This document shows positions 26,464 through 36,378 of a stretch of 64,000 bases of DNA, piece by piece (positions within the stretch are counted from its first letter, which is position 1; the number at the start of each line of letters is the position of its first letter). The stretch lies in NCBI RefSeq assembly GCF_000012365.1, contig NC_007651.1, positions 124,001 through 188,000 on the forward strand, read 5' to 3'. The DNA is from Burkholderia thailandensis E264 (GTDB taxonomy: Bacteria; Pseudomonadota; Gammaproteobacteria; Burkholderiales; Burkholderiaceae). Both the position numbers and the translations under genes were made by a program. The notes under the pieces were generated by a model. It made no database searches, was not told the origin of the DNA, and was given only the letters and a program-made list of their open reading frames with translations.

Positions 26464-26584
26464 CGCCGCGAGCACCGGGGCTTCGCGAGAAGTGGGGGCG
26501 GCGGATCGTCGTGCTCAGGCGCTTGGTGCGTGAGGCGCGGCAGGCGGCAAGGGGCCGCTCGCGCGCCGCGCTCGCTGCCGCCGT

Positions 26585-27601
26585 TCAGCGGCGAACCCGC
26601 CCCTGATTGAGCGCCTCGGGATTCGCGACGCTCGACAGATCGCCCGCATCGAATGCGAGTATGTTCTTGAACGCCGCGCCGAAGTAGAGCTCGTAGCTTT
26701 CACGCTCGACATAGCCGATGTGCGGCGTGCAGATCACGTTCTCCATTCGCAGCAGGCTGTAGCCCTGCAGGATCGGTTCGCTTTCATAGACGTCGATCGC
26801 GACCATCCCTGGCCGGTTGCGCGCCAGTGCGGAAACGAGCGCGTTTTCTTCGAGCAGTTCCGCGCGACTCGTGTTGACGAGGAGCGACGTCGGCTTCATT
26901 CGCAGCAGGTCGTCGAGCTTGACGATGCCGCGCGTGTCGTCGTGCAGGCGCAGGTGTAGCGACAGCACGTCGGCCTGCTCGAAGAACGCCTCGCGGCTCT
27001 CGGCGGTCGCGTGGCCGTCGGCGCGCGCCGCTTCGAGCGAGTGCTCGCGCCCCCAGACCAGCACGTTCATCCCGAATGCCTTGCCGTAGCCGGCGACGAG
27101 CCGGCCGATCTTGCCGTAGCCCCAGATGCCGAGCGTCTGCCCGCGCAGCACCTGGCCGAGCCCGAAATTCGGCGGCATCGCCGACGTCTTGAGGCCCGAC
27201 TGCTGCCACGCGCCCTGCTTCAGGTTCGCAACGTACTGCGGGATGCGGCGCTGCGCGGCCATGATGAGCGCCCAGGTCAGCTCGGCAGGGGCGATCGGCG
27301 AGCCCGCGCCCTCGAGCACGGCGATGCCGCGCTCCGTGCACGCGTCGAGATCGATATGAGTCGACACGCGGCCCGTCTGGCTGATCATGCGCAGATGCGG
27401 AAGCTTGCCGAGCAACTGCGACGTGATGTGGGTGCGCTCGCGAATCAGCACGAGCGCTTCGACTTCCGCCAGGCGGCTCGCGAGCTGCCCGAGGCCGCGC
27501 ACCGTGTTGTTGAAGATCTTCACTTCATGGTCGGCAAGCATCTCGAAGCAGTTGAGCTTGCGGACGGCGTCCTGGTAGTCGTCGAGAATGGCAATTTTCA
27601 T
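26585..27601 (-). CDS. D-2-hydroxyacid dehydrogenase family protein
   Basis: This 338-residue protein shows the D-isomer-specific 2-hydroxyacid dehydrogenase layout. A substrate-binding lobe is followed by the NAD-binding Rossmann motif LGIWGYGKIGRLVAGYGKAF (about residues 157-176). Then come the catalytic Arg in LLVNTSRAELL, the Glu in IDVYESEPIL, and the His in ICTPHIGYVE. The family reduces 2-keto acids to D-2-hydroxyacids or oxidises them with NAD(P); the substrate cannot be told. It is divergent from the LysR gene across a 437-base gap, a typical arrangement for a LysR regulator and its target. Confidence 0.88.
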   Translation of the reverse strand: MKIAILDDYQDAVRKLNCFEMLADHEVKIFNNTVRGLGQLASRLAEVEALVLIRERTHITSQLLGKLPHLRMISQTGRVSTHIDLDACTERGIAVLEGAGSPIAPAELTWALIMAAQRRIPQYVANLKQGAWQQSGLKTSAMPPNFGLGQVLRGQTLGIWGYGKIGRLVAGYGKAFGMNVLVWGREHSLEAARADGHATAESREAFFEQADVLSLHLRLHDDTRGIVKLDDLLRMKPTSLLVNTSRAELLEENALVSALARNRPGMVAIDVYESEPILQGYSLLRMENVICTPHIGYVERESYELYFGAAFKNILAFDAGDLSSVANPEALNQGRVRR

Positions 27602-28038
27602 GGCGTGTTTCGGGATTCGCGCGGGATGAGCGATGTGAGGTGGTGGCCGCCGCGCGGCGTCGCGCGCCGGTCCGGCCCGGTTTGAGGGCCGTAATGATCC
27701 TATGACGGCGCGGCAACAGGTGTATCTCTTTTTAACAGCTTGTTACGCGGTGCGGCAAGCGCCGAGGCCGGCGGTGGATCGCGCTGATCGGACCCCGCGT
27801 GATGTCGGGCTGGCGGCAGTTCCGACGTTTCTCGATTGGGCAATTTAAGGAGGGAGATTGCTCAATTATTTCTTTTTTCAGAACAATTGGTCTATCTAGC
27901 TAGGCAGGCTGAGCAAGTTTGAAGGTTTTTATCGAGATTTCGCGGGAAGTTGAGCAACTCTGCATCTTTTTCGCTGTCGTAGGAAAATTACCCATTTGCT
28001 TCATATTTTTGAAGCGGTAACAGCGGTAGGAGTGGAGT
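27602..28038. promoter_or_regulatory. Long divergent regulatory region with repeated TTGAGCAA-type motifs
   Basis: This AT-rich 437-base gap separates the dehydrogenase and LysR genes. It holds ATTGGGCAAT (27835-27844) and ATTGCTCAAT (27857-27866), an imperfect inverted repeat with a 12-base spacer. Single copies follow at TGAGCAA (27910-27916) and GTTGAGCAAC (27949-27958). Four related motifs within 125 bases suggest binding by a dimeric regulator, most simply the adjacent LysR protein. TAGGAGTGGAG provides the ribosome-binding site of the LysR gene. Confidence 0.45.
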
Positions 28039-29094
28039 ATGGATCATTTGCAGTCGATGCGAGTGTTCGTCAAGGTCGCGGATCTCGGCAGTTTTGCCCG
28101 GGCGGCGAGCGCGATGGACATCTCGAATGCGGTCGCGACGCGCCACGTCGCCGACCTCGAAGGCCGGCTCGGCACCCGCCTTCTGAATCGCACCACCCGT
28201 AGCCTGTCGCTGACCGAATCCGGCCAAGTCTATCTGGAGCGAGCCCGCCAGATCCTCGACGAGCTCGAAGACGTCGAGCAGATGGTCGTCGCGCGCAACC
28301 ACGAGCCCGTCGGCACGCTGCGGATCGTCGCGCCCGTCGTGTTCGGGCTGCACAACCTCGCGCCCGTGCTGCAGACGTACACGCAGCGTTTCCCGAAGGT
28401 CATTCCCGATCTGACCCTCGTCGATCGTCAGGTGGATCTCGTCGAAGAGGGATTCGACGTCGGCATCGTGATCACGCGGCAGATGCGCAGCGCGAGCATC
28501 GTCACGCGCCGGCTGACGACGGGCTGCATGGTGGTCTGCGCGACGCCGAGCTATCTGGAGAAGCACGGCACGCCGACGCATCCGGAGCAACTCGTCGAGC
28601 ATCCCTGTCTGAGCCTGCCGTCCGAATATTGGGGCGACGAGCGCGTGTTCACCGGTCCGGACGGCGAAGTGCGCGTGCGGCCTTCGAACGTCGTCGTCGC
28701 GAACAACACTGAGATGCTGCGCCAGTTCGCGATGCTCGGCATGGGCGTCGCGATCCTGCCGAGCTATCTGATCGGCAGCGACATCGCGCGCGGCAAGCTC
28801 GTGCGGCTGCTGAGCGACTACCGGCTGCCGCAGGTCGAGATCAACATCGCGTATCCGAGCCGCCGCCACCTGCCGGCGAAGGTGCGCACGTTCATCGACC
28901 ATCTCGTCGAGCACTTCAGCCAATCGCCGGACACGATGCTCGGCGAGCAGTGGGCCACGCAGGGCGTGGCCGGCCAGCCGCTCGACGCGTTGCCTGCCGA
29001 TGCGCTCGCCGAGCGCTCGAGTGCCGATCCGGCGTTGTCGCCGCGCCTGCCGCGCGCGCCGCGGGCGCGCGCCGTCGTACCGTCTCCGCTGTAG
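28039..29094 (+). CDS. LysR-family transcriptional regulator
   Basis: This 351-residue protein has an N-terminal winged HTH (MDHLQSMRVFVKVADLGSFA, then RHVADLEGRLGTRLLNRTTR) and a LysR substrate-binding domain (about residues 92-300) with LRIVAPVVFGLHNLAPVL and MLRQFAMLGMGVAILPSYLI. It is longer than the usual 300 residues because of an Arg/Ala/Pro-rich C-terminal tail. It is divergent from the D-2-hydroxyacid dehydrogenase, its most likely target. The repeated motifs in the shared upstream region are candidate binding sites. Confidence 0.9.
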   Translation: MDHLQSMRVFVKVADLGSFARAASAMDISNAVATRHVADLEGRLGTRLLNRTTRSLSLTESGQVYLERARQILDELEDVEQMVVARNHEPVGTLRIVAPVVFGLHNLAPVLQTYTQRFPKVIPDLTLVDRQVDLVEEGFDVGIVITRQMRSASIVTRRLTTGCMVVCATPSYLEKHGTPTHPEQLVEHPCLSLPSEYWGDERVFTGPDGEVRVRPSNVVVANNTEMLRQFAMLGMGVAILPSYLIGSDIARGKLVRLLSDYRLPQVEINIAYPSRRHLPAKVRTFIDHLVEHFSQSPDTMLGEQWATQGVAGQPLDALPADALAERSSADPALSPRLPRAPRARAVVPSPL

Positions 29095-29163
29095 CGCCGC
29101 ACGGCGTCGCGCGCATCGTCCGGCGTGCGCGCACGCCGTCGCGCGGCGAATCTCCTCCGCCAA

Positions 29164-29204
29164 AAGCAAAAGCGCGGGCTCGTCGAGAGCCCGCGCTTTT
29201 GCTT
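29164..29204. terminator. Bidirectional intrinsic terminator between LysR gene and topB
   Basis: A perfect 18-bp stem is formed by 29164-29181 and 29187-29204 around a 5-base loop (GTCGA). Its core is GCGCGGGCTC/GAGCCCGCGC and its ends are A-rich/T-rich, so it can terminate the convergent LysR and topB transcripts. It lies 69 bases after the LysR stop and 119 bases beyond the topB stop. Confidence 0.85.
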
Positions 29205-29322
29205 GGGGTGGTGCATTGCAGTGTAGTGCCGGCGGCCGCCGGGCCCGGGCTGCGCGGCATCGCGGACGCCGCTCGGCGAAGCGCCGGCACGCCGCGCATT
29301 CGCGGGGCCGGCATTGCGCCCG

Positions 29323-31932
29323 TCAAGAGCCCGTCTTGCGTGCCGGCGTCTTGCGCGCGGCCGTCTTGCGGGCGGGCGCTGTCTTCTTTTCAGCCTTGTC
29401 GTCGCTGTCGGCAGCGGCATCGGCGGCCGCAGCCGTCGATTTGGACGCCGTCTTCTTCGCGGCCGCGGGCTTCGGCTCCTTCTTCTCGAACTCGAAGCCG
29501 ATCTTGCCGTCCGCCTGCTTGACGAGATACGCCTTGAAGTTGCGCCCGGTGCGCGACGACTTGAAGTTCGGCAGCAGATCGGTGCGGCCGTTCTCGAGGA
29601 GCTTCGCCATCTGCTCGCGGGTGATCTCCTGCTGCAGGATCACCTTGCCGGAGCGGAAGTCGCAGGTCTTCGGGTTCGCGACCGCATGCTCGCAGACGTA
29701 GCTCATGCCGTGCTCGAACACGCGGCCCTTGCACTTCGGGCACGCGCCGACCGGCTCTTGCGCGGAGAAGTCGGGCGCCTCGCCTTCTTCGCCGCCTTGC
29801 TCCTGGCCGAAGTCGAATTCGAGCTTGTAGTTCTTCGTCTCGTCGTCGAACGTGAGCTTGAGGATCGCGGAGAACGGCCGGCCCATCTTGCTGCGAAAGC
29901 CCGACAGCGGCCCGATTTCCTTCTTCTGCAACAGTTCCTCGACTTCGGCGATCTCGAATTGCCGGCTGCCCGGGATCTTCGAGATCGAGAAGTCGCACTT
30001 CGTGCACGCGAAGCGCCGGTAGTTCTCCTTCACCTGGCCGCCGCAGTTCGGGCACGGCGTTTCGAGCGTCGCGTAGTCGCCCGGGATCGTGTCGGAATCG
30101 TATTCCTTCGCGCGCTTGACGATCGTCTGCGTCATCCGCGCGATTTCCTGCATGAACGCGTCGCGCTGCAGGTTGCCGCGCTCCATCTGCGACAGCTTGT
30201 ATTCCCATTCGCCCGTCAACTCGGGCGCGGTCAGCTCCTTCACGCCGAGGCCGCGCAACAGCGTCATCAGCTGGAACGCCTTCGCGGTCGGAATCAGCTC
30301 GCGGCCTTCGCGCAGGAGGTACTTCTCGCCAAGCAGGCCTTCGATGATCGCCGCGCGCGTGGCCGGCGTGCCGAGGCCCTTCGCGGCCATCGCTTCGCGC
30401 AGCTCGTCGTCTTCGACGAGCTTGCCCGCGCCTTCCATCGCCGAGAGCAGCGTCGCTTCCGAATAGCGCGCGGGCGGCTTCGTCGTCAGGCCGTGTGCGG
30501 CGATCTTGTCGGTCTTGACCTTCTCGTCCTTCTGCACCGGCACGAGATTCGCGTCGGCGCCCTCCGCGTCCCGGCCGTAGACCTGCAGCCAGCCCGGTTC
30601 GACGAGCACCTTGCCTTCCGTCTTGAAGTGATGGCCCGCGACCTCGGTGATCCGGGTCGTCACCTTGAATTCGGCGGCCGGGAAGAACACGGCGAGGAAG
30701 CGCTTGACGACGAGGTCGTAGAGCTTCTGCTCCGGCTCGGACAGCGATTTCGGCGCCTGCAGCGTCGGGATGATCGCGAAGTGATCGCTGATCTTCGAGT
30801 TGTCGAAGATCCGCTTGTTCGGCTTCACCCAGTTCTTGTCGAGCACCTGCTTCGCGTGCGGCAGGTAGTTGTTGCTCTCCTTGAGCATCTCGAGCGTCGA
30901 CTTCACCGTGCCGAGGTAGTCCTCCGGCAAGGCGCGAGCGTCGGTACGCGGGTAGGTGAGCACCTTGTGCTTTTCGTACAGCGCCTGCGCCAGGCCGAGC
31001 GTGTTCTTCGCGGAGAAGCCGAAGCGGCTGTTCGCCTCGCGCTGCAGGCTCGTCAGGTCGTACAGCAGCGGCGAGAGCTGCGTCGACGGCTTCGATTCCT
31101 CGGTGACGGTGCCGAGCTGGTCACGACACGCGGCGACGATCGTCTCCGCCGCGGGCAGGCTCCAGAGGCGTGAATCGCGCTTTTCGGGGTCGAACTCGTC
31201 CTTCTTGAATTTCGGATCGAACCAGCGGCCTTCGTAGAAGCCGCCCGCGCAGACGAATTCCGCGCGCACTTCCCAGTAGTCGCGCGGCACGAAGCGGCGA
31301 ATCTTCTCCTCGCGCTCGACGACGATCGACAGCGTCGGCGTCTGCACGCGGCCGACGGTCGTCAGGAAGAAGCCGCCGCCCTTGCTGTTGAACGCCGTCA
31401 TCGCGCGCGTGCCGTTGATGCCGACGAGCCAGTCGGCTTCCGAGCGGCAACGCGCGGCATCGGCGAGCGGCTGCATGTCCACGTCGGTGCGCAGGTGCGC
31501 GAAGCCGTCGCGGATCGCGGCGGGCGTCATCGACTGCAGCCACAGGCGCTGGACCGGCTGCTTCGCCTTCGCGTGCTGCGCGATCAGGCGGAAGATCAAC
31601 TCGCCCTCGCGCCCCGCGTCGCATGCGTTGATCAGGCGGTCGACGTCCTTGCGCTTGATCAGCTTCGTCAGCACCTTTAGGCGCGACTCGCTTTTCGCGA
31701 TCGGATTCAGATCGAAATGGGGGGGAATGACGGGCAGATGCGCGAAGCTCCACTTGCCGCGCTTGACCTCGTATTCCTCCGGCGCGGCGATTTCGAGCAG
31801 GTGGCCGACCGCCGACGACAGTACGTATTCGTCGCTCTCGTAGTATTCGTCATGCTTGGTAAAGCCGCCCAAAGCACGCGCGATGTCGTTCGCGACAGAA
31901 GGCTTTTCCGCAATGATGAGTGCTTTCGACAT
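29323..31932 (-). CDS. topB: DNA topoisomerase III
   Basis: This 869-residue type IA topoisomerase begins MSKALIIAEKPSVANDIARA (Toprim domain). It has DAGREGELIFRLI (acidic Toprim residues), QSMTPAAIRDGFAHL, and TYPRTDARALPEDYL holding the catalytic tyrosine near residue 328. The C-terminal third carries zinc-ribbon pairs (CPNCGG with CTKCD, and CPKCKG with CEHA) and ends in a long Lys/Ala-rich tail with repeated KTA/ARKT units. It is longer than E. coli TopB (653 residues) because of these additions. TopB decatenates and relaxes DNA using single-strand passage. The frame stays open upstream of the ATG, but only the sequence from 31932 matches the family. Confidence 0.95.
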   Translation of the reverse strand: MSKALIIAEKPSVANDIARALGGFTKHDEYYESDEYVLSSAVGHLLEIAAPEEYEVKRGKWSFAHLPVIPPHFDLNPIAKSESRLKVLTKLIKRKDVDRLINACDAGREGELIFRLIAQHAKAKQPVQRLWLQSMTPAAIRDGFAHLRTDVDMQPLADAARCRSEADWLVGINGTRAMTAFNSKGGGFFLTTVGRVQTPTLSIVVEREEKIRRFVPRDYWEVRAEFVCAGGFYEGRWFDPKFKKDEFDPEKRDSRLWSLPAAETIVAACRDQLGTVTEESKPSTQLSPLLYDLTSLQREANSRFGFSAKNTLGLAQALYEKHKVLTYPRTDARALPEDYLGTVKSTLEMLKESNNYLPHAKQVLDKNWVKPNKRIFDNSKISDHFAIIPTLQAPKSLSEPEQKLYDLVVKRFLAVFFPAAEFKVTTRITEVAGHHFKTEGKVLVEPGWLQVYGRDAEGADANLVPVQKDEKVKTDKIAAHGLTTKPPARYSEATLLSAMEGAGKLVEDDELREAMAAKGLGTPATRAAIIEGLLGEKYLLREGRELIPTAKAFQLMTLLRGLGVKELTAPELTGEWEYKLSQMERGNLQRDAFMQEIARMTQTIVKRAKEYDSDTIPGDYATLETPCPNCGGQVKENYRRFACTKCDFSISKIPGSRQFEIAEVEELLQKKEIGPLSGFRSKMGRPFSAILKLTFDDETKNYKLEFDFGQEQGGEEGEAPDFSAQEPVGACPKCKGRVFEHGMSYVCEHAVANPKTCDFRSGKVILQQEITREQMAKLLENGRTDLLPNFKSSRTGRNFKAYLVKQADGKIGFEFEKKEPKPAAAKKTASKSTAAAADAAADSDDKAEKKTAPARKTAARKTPARKTGS

Positions 31933-32141
31933 GACAGTGTGTATTGATGGACCGGGCGAGCCCGATGCGGGCCCTTTTACGACGGCTTTATAGCACACGG
32001 CGCCCAAACGGCGGCCGGCGCGAGCAAAAAGCGGGTCATCATAAGTGTGGGCAAGGGCGGCGGCAAGCCTGTCGCACGCCCTCTCGCGTAAACGAGCGGT
32101 AAAGTTGCATTCTGCGGCCGATATTTCGGGGCCAGACGATT

Positions 32142-32531
32142 TTAGTCGAACAAATTGCGTAATTTCGGTGCATGCGGCGCGCCCGGCAGCGCGGTCAGGT
32201 CGGCCAGCATTCGTTCGACGATTGCGGCATGCGGCAGCACCGTGCCGAAGAAGCGGACCGAGCTTGCGTCCTCGACGAGGAGCGTCGGAAAGTTCTCGAC
32301 GTCGAGATCGTCGAGCCGGTCGGCGTGCGTTTCGACGTCGATCCATGCGAAGCAGGCGCCGGGGTGGGCGTCGGCAAGCCGGTCGAACGCCGCGCGGTAT
32401 TCGCGGCAGGTGCCGCACCACTCGGCGCACAGGCAGGCAACGAGCAGCGTGCCGGGATTCCGGAGGCGCTCGGCGATCCGATCTTCGTCGGTGTCGAGAT
32501 TCAGCGCGGGCATTGGCGGTTTTCCTTGCAT
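32142..32531 (-). CDS. Thioredoxin-family protein
   Basis: This 129-residue protein has a thioredoxin fold with active site CAEWCGTCREY (CGTC in place of CGPC). A conserved FAWIDVETHAD strand and the cis-proline region VENFPTLLVED follow. No signal peptide is visible, so it should be cytoplasmic; a disulfide-reduction role is likely but the partner is unknown. Met7 (32513) could be the true start. It lies between topB and dprA on the same strand, 42 bases from dprA, and may be co-transcribed with dprA. Confidence 0.85.
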   Translation of the reverse strand: MQGKPPMPALNLDTDEDRIAERLRNPGTLLVACLCAEWCGTCREYRAAFDRLADAHPGACFAWIDVETHADRLDDLDVENFPTLLVEDASSVRFFGTVLPHAAIVERMLADLTALPGAPHAPKLRNLFD

Positions 32532-32573
32532 CGTAAGATGGCGGCGGCTCGAGCGAACGCCCGGGCGGGACGC

Positions 32574-33761
32574 CTATGCGCCGGAATTTAGCACGGCGCT
32601 CGTCCCGCGCGCTTGAGCGGGCTCTGCCTGCGCGCCATCGATGCGGGTGTAGCGGCCGCCCGGCAGCGTCGCGATGCGGCCGGCCAGTTCCAGTTGCAAC
32701 AGCAGCCGGTGCAGCGTGCCGCCCGAAAGCGACGTGCGCTGCGCGAGCAGTTCGGGCGGCACGGGGCCGTAACCGATCGCGTCGAGCAGCCGGCGCGCGT
32801 CGTCGTCGAGATCGGCATCGGCCGCGGCGGCGGGGGCGTCGCGCGCCGGGCCCGCAGGGCGGGCGGGCTCGAGGCCGAATTCGTCGAGCACGTCGGCCGC
32901 GGTCTCGACGAGCTTCGCGCCGTCGCGAATCAGCGCGTGGCAGCCTTGCGACAAGGGTGCGTGGATCGAGCCGGGAATCGCGAACACGTCGCGTCCCATT
33001 TCGTTTGCGAGCCGCGCGGTGATCAGCGAGCCGGATCGCAGCGCCGCCTCGACGATCAGCACGCCGCCGGACAGCGCGGCGATCAGCCGGTTGCGCTGCG
33101 GAAAATGGGCGGACCGTGCGGGCGTGCCGAGCGGCCACTCGGAGACGAGCGCGCCGCGCTCGGCGATCTCGTGGGCGAGCGCATGGTGGCAAGCCGGGTA
33201 GACGAGGTTTGCGCCGGTGCCGATCACGGCAACGGTGGCGTTTGCGCCGTCGAGCCCGCCGCGGTGCGCGGCGCCGTCGATGCCGCGCGCGAGGCCCGAG
33301 ACGATCGCAAGGCCCGCGTCCGACAACTCGCGCGCGAAGCGCGTTGCGTCGGCGAGCCCCTGCGGCGTCGCTCCGCGGCTGCCGACGATCGCGACGGCCC
33401 GCGCATGGAGCAGCGCGACGCGGCCCTTTATATATAGCAGCGGCGGCGGATCGTAGAGCTCGGCGAGCCGCTCCGGATACGCGGGATCGTGCCGGGTCAC
33501 GAGTGCGTTGCCGGGCTCGTCCAGCCAGGCGAGCGTCGCATCGACGCGCTGCGCGAAATCGTCTGCGGGCGGCGCGAGCACCGCCCGGGCCGCGGCGTCG
33601 CCGACGAGCGCCGCCAGTTCCGCATGCGACGCCGCAAAAAGCGCTTCGGGCGACGCGAACGCGCCAAGGAGTGCGGCGCACGCGGCGGCCGGTACGCCGG
33701 ACGCGGCGGCCAGCCGCAGCCAGCCGGCGAGCTCGTCGCGCGTCAGCGATCGCGGCGACAT
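32574..33761 (-). CDS. dprA: DNA-processing protein DprA
   Basis: The 395-residue product has an N-terminal helical domain and the Rossmann-like DprA core from about residue 110: RAVAIVGSRGATPQGLADAT, then SGLARGIDGAAHRGGL, VIGTGANLVYPACHHAL, FPQRNRLIAALSGGVLIVEA and GSLITARLANEMGRDVFAIP. A C-terminal winged helix closes it (DDDARRLLDAIGYG to GRYTRID). DprA loads RecA on incoming single-stranded DNA during natural transformation. It is divergent from def across 231 bases, the standard arrangement in Burkholderia. The ATG at 33761 gives the family's usual length. Confidence 0.95.
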   Translation of the reverse strand: MSPRSLTRDELAGWLRLAAASGVPAAACAALLGAFASPEALFAASHAELAALVGDAAARAVLAPPADDFAQRVDATLAWLDEPGNALVTRHDPAYPERLAELYDPPPLLYIKGRVALLHARAVAIVGSRGATPQGLADATRFARELSDAGLAIVSGLARGIDGAAHRGGLDGANATVAVIGTGANLVYPACHHALAHEIAERGALVSEWPLGTPARSAHFPQRNRLIAALSGGVLIVEAALRSGSLITARLANEMGRDVFAIPGSIHAPLSQGCHALIRDGAKLVETAADVLDEFGLEPARPAGPARDAPAAAADADLDDDARRLLDAIGYGPVPPELLAQRTSLSGGTLHRLLLQLELAGRIATLPGGRYTRIDGAQAEPAQARGTSAVLNSGA

Positions 33762-33992
33762 GACGAAATCCTCGAGAAGCGCGGCCTGCGGGCTGCGTAG
33801 TGCCGTGATAAAATTTTCATCATCCGAAATAGAACGAATGCCGCGCGCGCAAGCCCACGGCGATTGGCCGGTCATTGCGACGCGCGGCGGATTCCGCGCG
33901 TCGTCGAATCCATCTTGAGGCCGGCGCGCGCGTCGCGGGAGTCGGCCGAACGGCCGATGCGCGCGGGTCGTTCGTCTCTCAACACTGAAATC

Positions 33993-34496
33993 ATGGCTTT
34001 GCTGAACATCCTTCATTACCCCGACAAACGGCTGCACAAGGTGGCCAAGCCGGTCGACAAGGTGGACGACCGTATTCGCAGGCTCGTCGCCGACATGGCC
34101 GAGACGATGTACGCGGCGCCCGGCATCGGGCTCGCGGCGACGCAGGTCGACGTGCACGAGCGCGTGATCGTGATCGACGTGTCCGAGGACAAGAACGAGC
34201 TGCGCGTTTTCATCAATCCGGAGATCGTCTGGACGAGCGACGGCAAGCAGGTCTACGAGGAAGGCTGTCTGTCGGTGCCGGGCGTCTATGACGAAGTCGA
34301 GCGGCCTGACCGCGTGCGCGTGCGCGCGCTCGACGAGCAAGGCGAGCCGTTCGAGCTCGATTGCGAAGGGCTGCTCGCGGTGTGCATCCAGCACGAGATG
34401 GATCACCTGATGGGCCGCGTGTTCGTCCAGTATCTGTCGCCGCTCAAGCAGACCCGGATCAAGACGAAGATGAAGAAACTCGAACGCGCAATGTGA
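33993..34496 (+). CDS. def: Peptide deformylase
   Basis: This 167-residue enzyme has all three signature motifs: [13 protein letters not shown] (metal-binding Cys) and QHEMDH (metal ligands and catalytic Glu). It removes the formyl group from nascent polypeptides in the cytoplasm. It pairs with fmt 31 bases downstream, which adds that formyl group to initiator tRNA; def-fmt is a widely conserved operon. Confidence 0.97.
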   Translation: MALLNILHYPDKRLHKVAKPVDKVDDRIRRLVADMAETMYAAPGIGLAATQVDVHERVIVIDVSEDKNELRVFINPEIVWTSDGKQVYEEGCLSVPGVYDEVERPDRVRVRALDEQGEPFELDCEGLLAVCIQHEMDHLMGRVFVQYLSPLKQTRIKTKMKKLERAM

Positions 34497-34527
34497 TGCG
34501 CATGGCTGCCCCTAGATTCATTCGTAC

Positions 34528-35514
34528 ATGACACATTCACTGCGCGTCATTTTTGCCGGCACGCCGGAATTCGCCGCGGCGGCGCTCGCCGCGATTCATG
34601 AGGCCGGTTTCCCGGTGCCGCTCGTGCTGACGCAGCCCGATCGTCCCGCCGGGCGCGGGATGAAGCTGCAGGCGAGCGCCGTGAAGCGCTATGCGCTCGA
34701 GCACGGCATCACGGTCGCGCAACCGCCTTCGCTGCGACGCGCGGGAAAGCACCCGGCCGAAGCCGCCGCCGCGCTCGATTTGCTGCACGCGACGCCGCAC
34801 GACGTGATGGTCGTCGCCGCATATGGCCTGCTTCTGCCGCAAGAAGTGCTCGACCTGCCGCGATACGGCTGCATCAATATCCACGCGTCGCTGCTGCCGC
34901 GCTGGCGCGGCGCCGCGCCGATCCATCGCGCGATCGAGGCGGGCGATGCCGAGACGGGCGTCACGCTGATGCAGATGGACGCCGGGCTCGACACGGGCGC
35001 GATGCTGCACGACGCGCGCGTCGCGATCGCGCCCGACGATACGACGGCGACGCTGCACGACAAGCTCGCGGCGGCCGGCGCGACTCTCATCGTCGACGCG
35101 CTCGTCGAGCTCGAGCGAGCGGGCGCGCTTGCCGCGACGCCGCAGCCCGACGACGGCATCACCTATGCCGAGAAGATCGGCAAGCACGAGGCGGCACTCG
35201 ACTGGCGCAAGCCGGCCACCGTGCTCGCGCGGCAGGTGCGCGCGTTCGACCCGTTTCCGGGCGGCGCGGGCACGCTCGACGGCGTGACGCTCAAGCTGTG
35301 GGCGGCCGACGCGATGCCGGCGCGCGGCGACGCAGCGCCCGGCACGATCGTCGATGCCGGCGCGGACGGCGTCGTGATCGCCTGCGGCGAAGGTGCGCTG
35401 CGCGTCACGCAATTGCAGAAGCCGGGCGGCAAGCGTCTGCCGGCGCGCGAGTTTCTCGCGGGGGCGCCGCTTGCGGTCGGCCAACGTTTCTCGCCGCCCG
35501 ACACCGCCGCGTAA
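34528..35514 (+). CDS. fmt: Methionyl-tRNA formyltransferase
   Basis: This 328-residue protein starts [20 protein letters not shown]. It carries [32 protein letters not shown] (catalytic Asn/His and the SLLPRWRG signature) and [18 protein letters not shown]. The C-terminal OB-fold-like domain is present, so the length is normal. It formylates Met-tRNAfMet using 10-formyl-tetrahydrofolate. It is second in the def-fmt operon; the following LysE gene is 120 bases away. Confidence 0.97.
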   Translation: MTHSLRVIFAGTPEFAAAALAAIHEAGFPVPLVLTQPDRPAGRGMKLQASAVKRYALEHGITVAQPPSLRRAGKHPAEAAAALDLLHATPHDVMVVAAYGLLLPQEVLDLPRYGCINIHASLLPRWRGAAPIHRAIEAGDAETGVTLMQMDAGLDTGAMLHDARVAIAPDDTTATLHDKLAAAGATLIVDALVELERAGALAATPQPDDGITYAEKIGKHEAALDWRKPATVLARQVRAFDPFPGGAGTLDGVTLKLWAADAMPARGDAAPGTIVDAGADGVVIACGEGALRVTQLQKPGGKRLPAREFLAGAPLAVGQRFSPPDTAA

Positions 35515-35634
35515 TTGCGTCGTCTGCCTACAGTTCATCGAAATCGCGCGCGCCGCGCAATCGGCCGAACGGCCAGGTCGCGGCGCGCAGGGCGCGCGCG
35601 TAGAATTCTCTGACACCAGCATCGAGGGATCGGC

Positions 35635-36270
35635 ATGTTCGGCATCATCCATCTGGGTTTGTTCGTCGCGGCGGTTTTCCTGTTGAACATCACGCCGGGG
35701 CCCGACACCGCATACATCGTTGGCCGCAGCGTCGCGCAGGGGCGCGGCGCGGGCCTCATGTCCGCGCTAGGCATCTCGGCCGGCTGCTGTGTGCACGTGC
35801 TCGCGTGCGCGTTCGGCCTAACGGCGGTGCTCGCCGCGTCGGCGGCCGCATTCACGGTCATCAAGATCGTCGGCGCGGCCTATCTCGTCTATCTGGGCGT
35901 GCGTCTCATCTTCGCGAAGCCGGAGCCGGCGGCCGAGCAGCCCGCACGGCGCGGCGCGGACAAATCGCTGCGCCAGCTGTTCACGCAAGGGTTCCTGACC
36001 AACGTGCTGAACCCGAAGGTGGTGCTGTTCTTCGTGTCGTTCTTCCCGCAGTTCGTGTCGGCGGACAGCAGTCACAAGGTGCTCGCGTTCCTGACGCTCG
36101 GCGCGGTGTTCCTCGCGATGAGCACCGTGTGGTCGTGCACCGTGGCGTGGGTCGCGGGCACCGTCACGCAACGCTTTGCCGGCAAGCCTGGTGTGAAGAA
36201 ATGGCTCGATCGTGGCGTCGGCAGCGCGTTCGTCGGCCTTGGCGTCAAACTCGCGACATCGACGCGCTAA
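35635..36270 (+). CDS. LysE/RhtB-family amino-acid exporter
   Basis: This 211-residue protein is hydrophobic, with about five to six membrane segments. It has the family's N-terminal motif LNITPGPDTAYIVGRSVAQG, GISAGCCVHVLACAFGL, and the conserved NVLNPKVVLFFVSFFPQF. LysE/RhtB proteins export amino acids such as homoserine, threonine or lysine across the inner membrane; the substrate here is unknown. ATG 35635 gives the usual family length. It stands alone between fmt and htpX. Confidence 0.92.
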   Translation: MFGIIHLGLFVAAVFLLNITPGPDTAYIVGRSVAQGRGAGLMSALGISAGCCVHVLACAFGLTAVLAASAAAFTVIKIVGAAYLVYLGVRLIFAKPEPAAEQPARRGADKSLRQLFTQGFLTNVLNPKVVLFFVSFFPQFVSADSSHKVLAFLTLGAVFLAMSTVWSCTVAWVAGTVTQRFAGKPGVKKWLDRGVGSAFVGLGVKLATSTR

Positions 36271-36378
36271 GGATTGAATTTTCTCGAAACGCTCTTATCT
36301 AACAGATCGCTTACAATCATGCGCCGCCGCCGATATGCGTGCGGCGCGATCCCCGCAGACGGATAAGGAGTGGGAAAC

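Noticed and set aside
29314..31173. Long + strand frame opposite topB
   Set aside because: Arg/Leu-rich shadow of topB with no recognisable motif; topB motifs are intact on the other strand.
31933..33681. Open frame continuing upstream of the topB start for almost 600 codons
   Set aside because: It is antisense or out of frame to the thioredoxin-like and dprA genes, is Arg/Ala-rich, and TopB homology begins at 31932. It reflects high GC content.
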